A stretch of 64,000 bases of DNA, taken from Dryocosmus kuriphilus. Lineage: Eukaryota > Arthropoda > Insecta > Hymenoptera > Cynipidae. Each line of letters opens with the position of its first letter. Position 1 is the first letter of the stretch. A program made the position numbers and the translations under genes. This document shows positions 44,875-55,663 of the stretch, piece after piece. The notes below the pieces were generated by a model. The model saw only the letters and a program-made list of their open reading frames with translations. It was not told where the DNA came from and searched no databases. The DNA lies in contig CM076190.1 in assembly GCA_038277395.1 (NCBI GenBank), positions 230,426,082 through 230,490,081 of the forward strand, read 5' to 3'.

Positions 44875-46968
44875 AAAAAAATTAACAGCATTTGTCACTC
44901 CGGACGGTCATTATGAAATTCTGCGAACTCCTTTCGGTTTTAAGAACTCACCGGCTATTTTTCAAAGAGCAATAAACAGAGCACTCGGCGAGTTAAGGTT
45001 TTCTATCGCTTTAGTTTACATTGAAGACATACTCATAACAGCTTCCCGCTACGACGAAGCTCTTAAAAATATTGAAATGGTCTTGGACGCTCTAAGAATT
45101 AGCAGCTTCACCCTAGATCTAATGAAATGCAAGTTTCTTCAGACTACTGTCGATTACCTTGGTAGGGAAATCTCGGAAAATGAGGTTGGCCCGGGCATAC
45201 ATAAAATTAATGCCGTGATCAAAGCCGCAAAGCCCACTGATATAAAAGAACTGCGATCTTTTCTCGGATTAGTCAATTATTTTCGAAAGATATTAAAAAT
45301 TTTGCGAAGATTGTTGCTCCCTCGACTTATCTGTTGCGAATAGAAGCTCAATGGAAATGGGGCCCTAAACAGGCAAATACAGTGCAGATATTGAAACGCA
45401 CACTCATCGACACACCGATACTAGCTCTTTACGACCCTACACTTCAGACTCAACTACACACGGACGCAAGCTCAGTCGGACTAGGGGCGATGCTATTGTA
45501 AAAACAAAACAACGAAGAACCTGTTGTCTCTTACTACAGTCGAAAGACTACAGCTGTTGAGAAGAATTATCATTTTTATGATTTGGGAAAGCTTAGTTAC
45601 TGGTTGATGTGCAATACGTGCAACGGCTGTAAAACGAGATATCAAACACCGGGTAGGTAGGTGGTGGGAATATGTGCAGGACACTGTCTTTGAGATCGCC
45701 TATCGGCCTGGGGCACAATGAGCACACGTGGATTACCTCAGCCGTAACCTATTCGAATGAAGGCTCATTGGTATCGCTGAGAGCAAGTGGATCAGAGACG
45801 CACAAATGCAAGATCCGGACCTAGAAGTTCTGCGTAAGATCCTGGAAACTGAGGATGTCTAATCAGATACGAAGCAATACTTCGACAAGTATGACTTCCG
45901 AGGTGGGACAGTTTTTCGTAGGACGAAACTGGAAATAAGTGTGTGGTACATCGTGCACCTCGTTTTAACATTATAAAGATGTATCATGATGATCAAGGAC
46001 ACTTTGCGGCCGAAAAGACACTTGAGAAAATAAAGCAAAGTTATTGGTTTAAAGGCAAGAGAAGGTTCTTTATCAAATACGTTAATGCTTACTTGAATTG
46101 TCTTTATTACAAATCCACTTTGGTGCGTAAACAGGGGCCTGCTGCATCCAATTGAGAAAATCACGATTATTTTCATACCATACATCTGGACCACGAGGGT
46201 CCTTTTGTAAAAAGCAAAAGAAACAACATCCATATATTGGCTCTATTTAATGGGTTCACGAAATTATAGATCAGCGAGTTGGCGAGGACATGAGAACCAA
46301 ATGGGTCATCAAAACATTACTTCAAATGCTTAAAATTTTCGGGGTACTAATACGAATCATCAGCGACAGAGGGACCTGTTTCACTTCACATCGTTTTATT
46401 AAGTTCTGCCAAGAGTACGGTGTGATACACATTCTTAATGCTGTTTCTACACCAAGGCCGAATTGGCAAGTCGAACGATTGAATCTCACCATCCTTAATT
46501 CGCTAGCAACAACTAACCCCTGTGCCCTGGAGGATAAATGGGACGACTACGTAAAGAAGGTCCAGAGCGGCATAAATTCACCACCAGCCGGACAACCCAA
46601 ATAAGTCCCGCTCAACTTCTTTATGGGTAAAAGCCTCGAAGTTCGACAGACAACGCTCTACTTGGAGCTATTCAAGAAAAGCTGGCTCTAATCGACCTGA
46701 GGGTGATGCGGAAAGAGGCAAGATGAGTCAGCGATGAGGAACAGGCACGACAGGGGACATCGTCCTGGTGGCATCCAGACCCGCAGCTACTGGCCAAAGC
46801 AAGAAACTGACAGCTAAGTCCAAGGGTCCTTTCAAGGTGACTGCTGTTCTACTCAACGATCGCTACGAAGTCGCGGACCTAAGGGAATTGAAGAAGGGCC
46901 GAAGTCAAAGGACTCTCGTGGCAGTAGACAGCATGCGCAAGTTGATCACTTTCGATGCGTTGGAATAA
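44478..46968 (+). pseudogene. Ty3/gypsy pol (RT, RNase H, integrase), decayed
   Basis: RT continues from the chimeric ORF into 44864-45343, with TPFGFKNSPAIFQRAINRAL and the catalytic box as YIEDIL instead of YIDDIL. The RNase H region at about 45343-45730 has several stops. Integrase follows: YHDDQGHFAAEKTLEKIKQSYW near 45970, IISDRGTCFTS and TPRPNWQVERLNLTILNSLAT at 46290-46604, and a basic C-terminal frame at 46768-46968 with LTAKSKGPFKVTAVLLNDRYEV. No gag or LTR was seen on the 5' side, where the LINE fragment abuts. Confidence 0.82.
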
Positions 46969-47460
46969 AAACAGGTACTACATATGGATGTCGCAAGCAA
47001 GACGTGTCGACGGCGACTCGATGTTCAGGATGGACGTTTGAAGAGGAATATTATCACTCTGTTGCCATGTACCTGAGTTTATCCCGTGGACACTTACGGG
47101 ATCACCAACCTTTGTACCAATCACCTTTCCGAATGTTTGTATAAATGGTTTTCACATAAACATTTCTTAGAGGTGATTTTCTTAAGTCTTTTGTCCAAAG
47201 ACAAAGGATCCAAAAACACGAGGTTGACATCGCCGATGTCAAACGCTGCGAAGGCAGTCGTCCTTAGGACACGATTAGCTGAAGACAAGATCGCTTAATC
47301 GCGAACAATACTATACCTTTATATACTTTTGTACTGAAGTCTGTCCCTTATCGTGCTATATTACCTCCAACTATTGTAGTCTATGAGACATTAACTTTAG
47401 AATAAAAAGTTCTTAAAACAATATTTTAAACAGAAAGTTAGATCTACAGTTATAATCTTT
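46969..47460 (+). other. 3' non-coding tail of the gypsy element (possible LTR)
   Basis: Follows the pol stop. It contains a GC-richer part and then TATATAC and AATAAA (47402), which could be LTR promoter and polyadenylation signals. Without a 5' partner the LTR borders cannot be fixed. Confidence 0.3.
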
Positions 47461-47883
47461 GTTATGTTTGTTCCAGGTAAATTTATATTTTAAAATATAT
47501 TTTAATAAAAAGAATATAAACTCCAAACATTTTAGTTTGTATTAGGTCATTTTCGCAGTAAGTGGATATATTTTTCAACAAAAATTATTAGGCCCTTTAG
47601 AAATCTTAAAGATTTCAACACTTTGAGATGATGTTAGTACGCTTGCGTCAGAAATCAATATTTTTGAAGAAAAGATGGTTAGGTCTTTTAGAAAACGAGT
47701 ATGCCAAAAAATTAATGAATTTTTATAAAAGTTGTTATGAAGGAGTTTCCAAAGCGTTTGACTCCAAACCTTGGGTCAAAATCTAAAAAAGCGTAAACGC
47801 TGATTCTAAAAGAGGATTGAATTCTTATAAACCTTGTTATAAGAAGAGTTTCGAATTTCATCCAGTTCTTTTTCCTCTTGCAG

Positions 47884-48009
47884 AGTTAAGTCTTTGCGGA
47901 CCTTCTGTTCCCGTCAGACCTGAACCTCGTCGTGGACGTCATGCTCCTCTCGAACTTCTTCACTCCTTAAGAATTCAACCTCCTGATGAACGTCCTATTC
48001 AACAATCCA
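47884..48009 (+). CDS. Isolated Pro/Arg-rich exon
   Basis: 126 nt between a strong acceptor (TTTTCCTCTTGCAG) and a strong donor (GTAAGT). One frame is open throughout and encodes a Pro/Arg-rich segment (SVPVRPEPRRGRHAP, IQPPDERPIQQSS). I cannot name the gene or connect the exon in phase to another. Confidence 0.35.
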
Positions 48010-48189
48010 GTAAGTTTCAGTTATTAAAGCCATGATTAGGCATAGGGTAAGTGGAGAAGAGATAGATCACTTTTTTACATTTTCATTTCCAAAGCTGCTA
48101 ATATACAAAAAATAAAAATTCTAGCCCGTGTAGGTTTTCATTCCAACCCTTGTGATAAGAACCATGCCTGCAAAAATTTAGTGCTTGGT

Positions 48190-49330
48190 AGGACGATTCG
48201 AATTTTTGGGTTTTCATGCCTGCTTTTGTTTCAACGAATCATGCTTCTTTTCTATCTCTCTAGACTCCCCCGGAATTGATCTAGAAGGATTGTTGACCTT
48301 AATACGAGGGGAGTGTCTTCCTGTATACACAACGTCTTCTGTTTCTATTGCATCTGAGACGGCAAAGAAGTAATCAGGGATAGCGTTCCTGCCGGACGGG
48401 TAAATTCCTGTTGCAGAGAACCCGAAAGTTGCGTTCCCAGCAGCAGCTGACTTACCCCAAGCAGTGTTCAGCAGAGGTTCAGGTTGTTATCGAGTGAGAC
48501 GCCTCCCGATGTGCTGTTTAACCCAAGTGTCTGTAGCAACTTTGAAGGGTATTTTCAAAGGAGCAAAAGACGCTCATTCAAGTGGCTGAATTGTGTGGAT
48601 CGTGTGAGGGTGCAAGAAAATCAGTAAGACGTCGTTTGCTTTAGCTAACTCTACAAGTTCGATTGATGGGCAGAGGCTACCATCTCTGTCCAAGATAAGG
48701 ATATTTCTGCCCGGAGCCTTTCGTGGCCAGAATTTTCCTTGAAACCAACGTAGGAAGAGATCAGCATTTAAGTACGCCAATTTTTGATTAATTTAAACAG
48801 CTGATCCTGGTGGCAAACCACTTTCGAATTCGGGCTTGGTATTCTTCCACCTCAAAATGATTTTAGGTGGCAAAGACCCTCTTTCAGCCGTGCAAAATGC
48901 TAAAATCTTTACCGTTTCCACTTTCTTTCCTGTCATTGTTTGATTGACGGTCTTTGCTCCTTTGTAAGCTATTACTCCGGCGGTATTGTTGGTAAGCTGA
49001 ATGCCTGACTCATCACAGTTCCATAAGCTCTGCGGGTTATTCTGCAAGTTGTGTTTTCGAATTTCTTTGTAGTAAAGGTCGCAGAACATTCCCACCGTTT
49101 TTTTGGAGAATCCTTTACCTCTTGCCATGGACAGTCCTTCTGATTTTCGGATCGCGAGTCCGGACTTTCGACGAAGGAAGGAACGGAGCCAGGGACAGCC
49201 AACCATCTTGGTTTCTTTGTTAAATCGATGGTTTACTTCCAACTTCTCTGCGAATTTGAATGTCAGTTGACGAAATTTTGAACGAATGAGAGGAAATCAC
49301 ATTTGAGCCACGGTTTTCAGATGAGACAGG
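48190..49330 (-). pseudogene. pogo/jerky-like DDE_1 transposase remnant
   Basis: Minus-strand remnant. 49242-48793 encodes the CENP-B-type DNA-binding segment (HRFNKETKMVGCPWLRSFLRR) and the first DDE motif WNCDESGIQL. After a TAA near 48795 the same frame goes on with NADLFLRWF, ILILDRDGS (normally DGH) and HPHTIHTIQPLE. After another stop near 48580 it continues with FAPLKIPFKV, a Trp-rich helix and GFSATGIYPS down to about 48190. It is a Tc1/mariner-superfamily transposase of the pogo branch with several stops and a changed active-site loop. Confidence 0.75.
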
Positions 49331-49454
49331 TCCCATGTAGCATATTAAACGAATAGCACAAAAGAAGAGGACGAGAATGAAATACGTACCTATTAGAATC
49401 AGGTAAAAATTCACTCACTCGGAGGTCCTAAAGTTTGGGGCATTTCGTCCCTAG

Positions 49455-50360
49455 GCATTTTCAGGTCCAGCCTCCTCGCGATGTTGACTGGTGTCTGCAC
49501 TGCTTTCGAGATGCTTCAGTCGTTTACCAAATTTAGTCTCCAGGCCGCCTTCGCGGCCACGGCCTTGATGGTGAGATGGACGGGCTCCAAACCTATTAGT
49601 GCCCCCAGAGCCATCGTGAGTGTCGAATTCGAGGAGGCACCAGTGAAGCGCGTCAGAATCAGTCCCCTGATCCTTTCTAGTAGAGACTTCGCACTGGACA
49701 GCTAGACCTTGCTCTATCAGATCACCGCCGTACAGGTTAGCCTGGTTCGCAAATCGCTGTATAGATCCACATAAATGTCTGCGCTTTCAAGCTATAGCTT
49801 TTCCCTGTAACTCTCCGACAGAGCCATAGAATCGCTACTAGCTTCTTGCAAACGTTTTCCAGGTGCCCGTTCCGTAACAGCTTCTTATCCACAATGACTC
49901 CTACATATTTAGCTCGTTCTTTGATTTCCAGTTGTCGTCCTCAAAGTTTCAGTGTACTTGTGGTTTTCCACTTGTACCTTCTGGTGAAAAAAGCCAGTGC
50001 TTTCTGCATTACTCAGAAGAGCGCGTTCAGATGCTGACCGCGTACGGTAACTTATATACCGTCTGCATAGCCTATAACATGGTGGCCCCGACTCGTGAGC
50101 AGATGAAGCAGTTCATCCACTGCTAAGCACCACAGCTGGGTCGATAAGCCTCCCCTCCCTGCGGACATTCCGAATCAACGGTTCCACATAAGGTAGTGAG
50201 GCTAATGTCACACAAACAGTGAGGGTCAGGCGAAATAATTCTAGGCACACCCGTAAGAGGACGCCGCTTTCCTAGTTTGAATAGAAATTGGAGCGTGTCG
50301 TATATCAATTGATGAATATATGCATATCGTACGATTAATGGGTGCGCACGCAAGGCTAAT
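49455..50360 (-). pseudogene. LINE reverse transcriptase fragment (Jockey/R1-like)
   Basis: Minus strand: CPQGGEAYRPSCGA-type sequence near 50150 (frameshifted from the usual CPQGGVLSPLLW), then AVDELLHLLTSRGHHVIGYADGI with the catalytic YADD changed to YADG. The thumb-type region follows with RAKYVGVIVDKKL and GHLENVCKKL, then LTRFTGASSNSTL and ALIGLEPVHLTIK. Several frameshifts and stops. This is a different LINE lineage from the one at 34.4 kb. Confidence 0.65.
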
Positions 50361-50468
50361 TAGGTGGGGATGTTCAACAACTCTTTCTAGTTTTATTGAT
50401 TCTTCTTTTGCATTTGCAGCTCTCTCAAAATTATTAATAAATTTAGAGAAGAATTGCTAAATCTGCGC

Positions 50469-50768
50469 TTACTGGACTCCGTCCGACAGCTCGAGGCTAA
50501 TCACACAGACTGGATCGATCGTTGGTAAAACATTAAAGTTTACCCTTACCACTTTTTCATTAAATCGGCCTAATATTGAAACCCTAAGAACGAGAACAAG
50601 TTCGTTTCCCCGGATAGTGTATGTGGCAATGCTTTTCTTTACGCACAGATTCTTGAAGGCAAAATAGTTTTCTATGAGAAGTTCTTTTGAAATATAACTT
50701 TCCCTAGATCTGGGTTCGACAAAGACTGGCGATTCCATAGAATTTAAGCGTGCGTAATTTATATTCAT
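50469..50768 (-). CDS. Hypothetical ORF, 99 codons, homologue of 53083-53379
   Basis: Starts MNINYARLNSMESPVFVEP and is open for 99 codons. It is plainly homologous to the plus-strand ORF at 53083: both have an initial M-N, a Y-I-x-(K/R)-E segment (ESYISKELLIENYF against ENYICREFLVANFF), ATYTI/VTYTI, and a final FNVLPTIDPVC / FSILPTHEPIC. The pattern recalls retropepsin-like DUF1758 domains, with ESYIS where the active-site DSGSQSSFI would lie, but no D-(S/T)-G is present. So it is either a decayed protease-like segment or something unrelated. Confidence 0.45.
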   Translation of the reverse strand: MNINYARLNSMESPVFVEPRSRESYISKELLIENYFAFKNLCVKKSIATYTIRGNELVLVLRVSILGRFNEKVVRVNFNVLPTIDPVCVISLELSDGVQ

Positions 50769-50799
50769 TTTCTTTGAGACTACTTAACTTAACTAGGAC

Positions 50800-52240
50800 T
50801 TGATTTTGGGATCCCAAGAGCGCAAGCGAGTTCACGTACAGATCAGTACAGGCCGATGAGGCCTACCTGGTTACCTAATGTTTCCATTGTTAGTCACTGA
50901 TTTGAGATCCTAACTTTTATTCATTTCAGCTCTTTTGTTTAAGCATTTAGAGCAATTTTATTAAAGGAATATTTTAACCCTCCTCGGCTCACATTAACTA
51001 AAATTTCGTGTTATCCAGGCTAGGTGCTCTGCCTGGATCAAAATTCCATTTCAGTTTCCTAACAAAAAAAATTATAACTCTTCAGAAAATACCTACCTGG
51101 CTTGAGAGAGTTGTTTGAATTCTAAGCTACTTGATCTTGGCTTGGTGAAACCTGTGCCTCCGTCTATAATGTCATGATGGGCTTTGTTATAGCCACAAAA
51201 ATCATAGACTAGTGGTCAGGGAACGGGATTTGCCCCAATCTAATATTTTTCTGACATTATGATCACTAGAATCTCCAGTTTTGCGATCTCCATGGCAGGT
51301 GCTGGTTTAAAATACAACTGGGTTCCGTTTGATCGATTCTCAGTATCAGATTTAGACGACTCCTTTCCTATCCCTCCACAGAGGGTGCAGATGTCGAATC
51401 GTATTTTTTATTAAAAGGAAAAGCACATTCTCGTTTCCACGTCAGTGCCTGGTTGAAAGGGAACTCCTTTTTCTTTGAAATATACTTGGAGACACACAAA
51501 CTGGAGGAAGAATTGCCACTTAGGTTAAGGGTATGGGGAGCTTATCAATTTAATGAAAGAGAGACGTTGCTTTTGAGAGCATTTTTGCTTGTATCTTAAT
51601 TTCCTGGATGTTTCGTTGCAATCGCTGAGTGTAAACTGGTTAGTATTTCCTTGTCCAAAAGCTACGCGTCTCCAAGGCTGTGAGCAGCAGTCCAGAGTCG
51701 ACCCCTGGATCGTTGATTCGGCGAAGAGTGAGTTGTCGTTTGTCGCAATTCAGGGAAGTCTGCTAACAGCTCAGCTTGGTCCCAAGGTTCTCTCTTTTTT
51801 GGGTCCTGTGTTCCGCGCGCTGTTAGCGATTTTACCTCTTAACCTGTTGACCTATGTACATATACTTATCGTAACTTTATTGAACCCTGTGTGTTATCTC
51901 TGTATATCGTTTGTACGTTGGATTTGATGCTTTCCTTTCCCTCTTATTATCGATTGAATGCGGGTAATTTAGAGCACTTGGATTTGAAGACGGATATGGT
52001 TCACTTGCTTCAAGCACCCCTTAGAGGAAATACCGGTTTGGTCAGCTCCTCTACACTAAATTCACTGGCGACATGGTAAATTGGCGTCTGTCATCTGAGA
52101 ATTGAACTCTACTTGATTCGGTTCAAAGTAGCCGGGTCTTCCTCAGTAATTCAATTAGCCTCAGAGAAGATAATTAAACTTGAGATTGTGAGTTTATGAA
52201 GTGAGTGTGTTTTTGATACGCTATTTAAATTTCAGAGTCA
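50800..52240. other. No gene recognised
   Basis: Mixed composition. It contains a perfect 8-bp hairpin ATCCAGGC/GCCTGGAT at 51013-51038. A 112-codon frame at 51589-51927 with a hydrophobic tail has no recognisable family and is not called. Confidence 0.35.
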
Positions 52241-52250
52241 TATCCTTCCT

Positions 52251-52925
52251 GTAAGGATGTCAAACATTCTAAAAAAGAGACCTCGTTGTGCAGGAATGAT
52301 CTGACTATATGTTCAATGGTTTCCTTTACTTGGCATCATGATTCAACGTATAACAGTATGTGTGTAATCTCAATGTAGCGACTTTGAACCTTGTAACAAA
52401 GGACCTCGTTGCGCATCATTTTGAAGGAATTGGTATCTTTTTTGGTTGAAATTGAAAATCATCACATCATTGTAATACTTCTGGCCTCTATGTATTTATG
52501 TTTAATAAATAAATAAGAGGGATCCTTTTAAATCCTTTTCGTAACGACTTTCAACCTTATGAATGAAGGACCTCGTTGTGCGAATGGGTTACAGAAATAA
52601 AATCATCACGTCTCTGTGATTCGTGTCGCCTACAAGCGCTGTTATTTAAGAATGAAAAGAAGAGGAGAATAAATTGGATTCACATCGTAACGACTTTGAA
52701 TCTTTTAAATAAAAGGACCTCGTTGTGCAGGAGGAATCATTTTAATTTTTAGGGGTTTCTCCTGATGTCTTATGTATGGAAGGTAAAAAATCTCATGAAT
52801 GGAAGGTGCATGTAACGATTATGAACCTTCATAATGAAGGACCTCATTGTGCACGATTTGTGGGAATATTGTCGTTTCCAGTAATTAAAGACCTTGAGCC
52901 TTTAAGAAAAAAGATCTCATTACGA
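52251..52925 (+). repeat. Array of six spaced ~43-bp hairpin motifs
   Basis: The motif, typically GTAACGACTTTGAACCTT then an A-rich loop then AAGGACCTCGTTGTGC, lies at 52375-52417, 52541-52583, 52687-52731 and 52812-52855, with weaker members at 52251-52294 and 52881-52925. Start-to-start distances are 124, 166, 146, 125 and 69 bp. The spacers are unrelated to each other. Within a motif AACGA can pair with TCGTT and CCTT with AAGG. The spacing is too irregular and the spacers too long for a CRISPR array. Confidence 0.75.
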
Positions 52926-53082
52926 ATTCAGAACCTATAAGGTTCTTAAAATGTAATCAAAATGAAATTCATGTGTCGTATAGAGTAAAGTGGACTTAAA
53001 TTCTCAAATCTGGCAATCATCGCTCCCTTGAATGGACTGACTCACAATTTATCAAACCTAAAAGAAGGATTCTAATAGTACA

Positions 53083-53379
53083 ATGAATACTGATAAATCA
53101 CGCATAACATATTTTGAGTCATCTGCTGTTATTGACCCACAATCTTATGAGAATTACATTTGCAGGGAATTTCTAGTAGCAAATTTCTTTCGTTTCCACA
53201 ATCTTAAAGTACAAAAAAGAATTGTTACTTACACTATTGGGGAAAATGAACCAATTCTAATTCTTATATTTTCTTTGTTAGTTAAGATTAATGGTAAAGT
53301 TATTAGGGCCTGTTTTAGTATCCTACCAACGCATGAACCAATTTGTCCTATTGGCTCCAATTCTTTGAACATTGCATAA
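53083..53379 (+). CDS. Hypothetical ORF, 98 codons, homologue of 50469-50768
   Basis: ATG at 53083 (MNTDKSRITYFESSAVIDP), open for 98 codons to a TAA. Diverged homologue of the minus-strand ORF 2.3 kb away; the two point away from each other across the hairpin-motif array. Conserved blocks are listed with that ORF. Here the position of a possible active site reads IDPQSYENYI. Function unknown. Confidence 0.45.
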   Translation: MNTDKSRITYFESSAVIDPQSYENYICREFLVANFFRFHNLKVQKRIVTYTIGENEPILILIFSLLVKINGKVIRACFSILPTHEPICPIGSNSLNIA

Positions 53380-54005
53380 TAAAAGCAGTTAGTGAATTAT
53401 CGATGGAAATTGATGTTTTGCAACAAAATCCGTTAAGACTTTTACAGCATATTGCACTATTTACACTTTTCTTACATATAACTTAGCTTTTCCACCAATT
53501 CTTAATCTCCTTTTTGGCAATCGAGGCTTAAGAGAATCAAATTTAGAGGTATTTTATCAACTTCCCTCTAGAGGAAAAGCTAAATATAAGCCTTGTTGCA
53601 GGTAAAATTCAGCGCGGTTAAAGTGTACGTGCTATTTCGCAAAAGTTTATCTTAAGATATAATTAAAAGTCGTCAATAACAGTCCTAAAAACAGCAAAGC
53701 ATAAGTAAAATTAGGCCAGAAATTAAGAACACAGATTTGAAAAAACATTGCTTTTATATCAATCACATTTCGAAAACATTTCTACTTATTACTGACGAAT
53801 TAAGATATCTATTTTGTGACTGAGCATAAATTGCTAGACACATCAACAATCCGAGTCTTACAATCCAACTTCTGAAGTTCATAAGATTGTGATCGATTTT
53901 AAAAGTTCCATCGTGAAACATTCTACCTCAATCAGTATTACAGTTTCGGATCAAAACTAAAAATGGGAGTCGAATTTAAGTTTGAAATTAAAACACTATA
54001 TGAAA
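53380..54005. other. No gene recognised
   Basis: AT-rich sequence between the ORF and the 3' end of the Helitron. Confidence 0.4.
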
Positions 54006-54010
54006 CTAGC

Positions 54011-54038
54011 AGACCCGTCGCGCCTTCGCTCGCGGGTA
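54011..54038 (-). terminator. Helitron 3' hairpin
   Basis: GC-rich stem-loop a few bases before the terminal CTAG, as found at Helitron 3' ends, where it acts as the transposition terminator. Confidence 0.75.
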
Positions 54039-54654
54039 ATTTAAGACATTAGTTATGAATTTGAATAAAATACACAGTAAAATGCATTCAAAATAAATAA
54101 TGTTATTTACTCATTTTTCATAAATAAGAGAAAAAAACAATTATTATTGCATGCAGTATTAACAAAAATCTTACAAAACATCAAGATAAATAATGTTTTC
54201 GGTCTCTTTATCAGGCGGTACTAATAAAAATGTATTCCTTGAATTACTAGTTCTCGAAAATGCAATATACAATTCCTCATTCGAAAAACATCCTGATCGT
54301 AAGTTCACTCCAACTGTATTGATAGTTTGGCCATGAGCTTTGTTGATTGTCATAACAAACGAGATGTTAATAGGAAATTGTCATATTTTTAAGAGGAAAT
54401 GTAAATCTGTAGTAATCATAGGAATTCGAGGAATAAGGGCAGTTTCTCCAGAGCTGGTCCCAGTCAAAATGACAGCTGCAACTTGAAGTACCATCTTTCA
54501 GTTGAAGATTACGAGGGGGGACCCAAAAGAAACAGGGATTTCGTCATAAATTCTTTATTTATTAGTATTTTTACATCAAATTTTGATCACCTTCAAAGTA
54601 TTCTCCTTTGACCGCAACGCACTTCTACAAAAGATGCTTCCATTGTTCAAAACA

Positions 54655-54800
54655 TTTTTAAAATTCATTTATCGGGATGTTCTTCAGGCCTTCCAGCGAT
54701 TTTTGTTTTACCTCTTCCACAGTGATAAAACGCTTTCCTCTCTTGTCCTTTTTAAGTCTGGGGAACAAAAAGAAATCACAGGGGGCCAGTCCGTTGAGTA

Positions 54801-54833
<33 letters not shown>

Positions 54834-55663
54834 GAACGATTGGTGTCATGCCATTTTTGGTCAAAAACTGCTTTACGGAGAAAGCGGTGTGTGTCGGCGC
54901 GTTGTCATGATGGAAGAACCATTCGTCTGCGCGCAAGAGATCTGCCCTTTTCCTTCGGTTACTTTCCCTTAATCTTTTCAAAACTGCCAAGTAAACCTTC
55001 TGGTTAACAGTTTCACGCGGGGGAACAAACCCCGCGTGCACAACACCTCTGCAATCGAAGAAACAAATGAGCATTGTCTTGATATTTGACTTCACTTGGC
55101 GGACTTTTTTCCAGCGAGGAGAGCCAAGTGACTTCCATTGGCTTGATTGCTGCTTTGTTTCGGGGTCGTATCCATAACACCACGATTCATCACCAGTAAT
55201 CACATTGAAAAAAAAAATCAGGGTCCTCTTTGAACTTATTCTGAAGCTCCAAACATGCTTGAACTCGACGCTCCTTTTTCTGGCCTGTGAGAAGGCGAGG
55301 GACAAATTTGGCTGCAACTCTATTCATGTGCAAATCTTCGGATAAAATCCTCTGAATGGAACTCAATGATATGCCACTCATGCCACAGAGTTGATTAATG
55401 GTTCGGCGACGGTCTTCACGTACGAGAGCATGGATTTTGTCGACGTTTGCGTCACTTCTTGACGTTATGGGGCGTCCTGAACGGGGTTGGTCTTCAACTG
55501 ACATTTCTCCATTTGTAAAACGTGAAAACCACTCGCAGACTCTAGTTTTACTTAGGGCAGCATCCCTATAAGTAGGCTGAAGCATAACAATAGTTTTCGT
55601 GGCAGATTTCCCCAACAGGAAGCAAAATTTCACATCCGCGCGTTGCTCTCGACAATCGGCCAT
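54655..55663 (-). pseudogene. mariner transposase with frameshift and poly-C expansion
   Basis: ATG at 55663 (MADCREQRADV). The N-terminal helix-turn-helix part runs to about 55200, where an A-run frameshift occurs. The next frame carries ITGDESW, FHHDNAPTHT and LAPCDFFLF, so the three DD34D aspartates remain. A 32-base G run (54801-54832) replaces the YSPD part of the last motif by a run of Pro. A TAA at 54655 cuts the C-terminus about 30 residues early. Non-functional. Confidence 0.9.
54801..54832. repeat. Poly-G run of 32 bases
   Basis: Uninterrupted G run inside the transposase coding region, at the codons for the HPPYSPD motif. Normal members have a short C-rich stretch there. Confidence 0.9.

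Noticed and set aside
49481..50126. Plus-strand ORFs of 63-74 codons
   Set aside because: The minus strand encodes a recognisable LINE RT; these are antisense frames.
52251..52925. CRISPR array or coding tandem repeat
   Set aside because: Spacing varies from 69 to 166 bp, motifs are imperfect, and no common frame keeps the same peptide in all copies.
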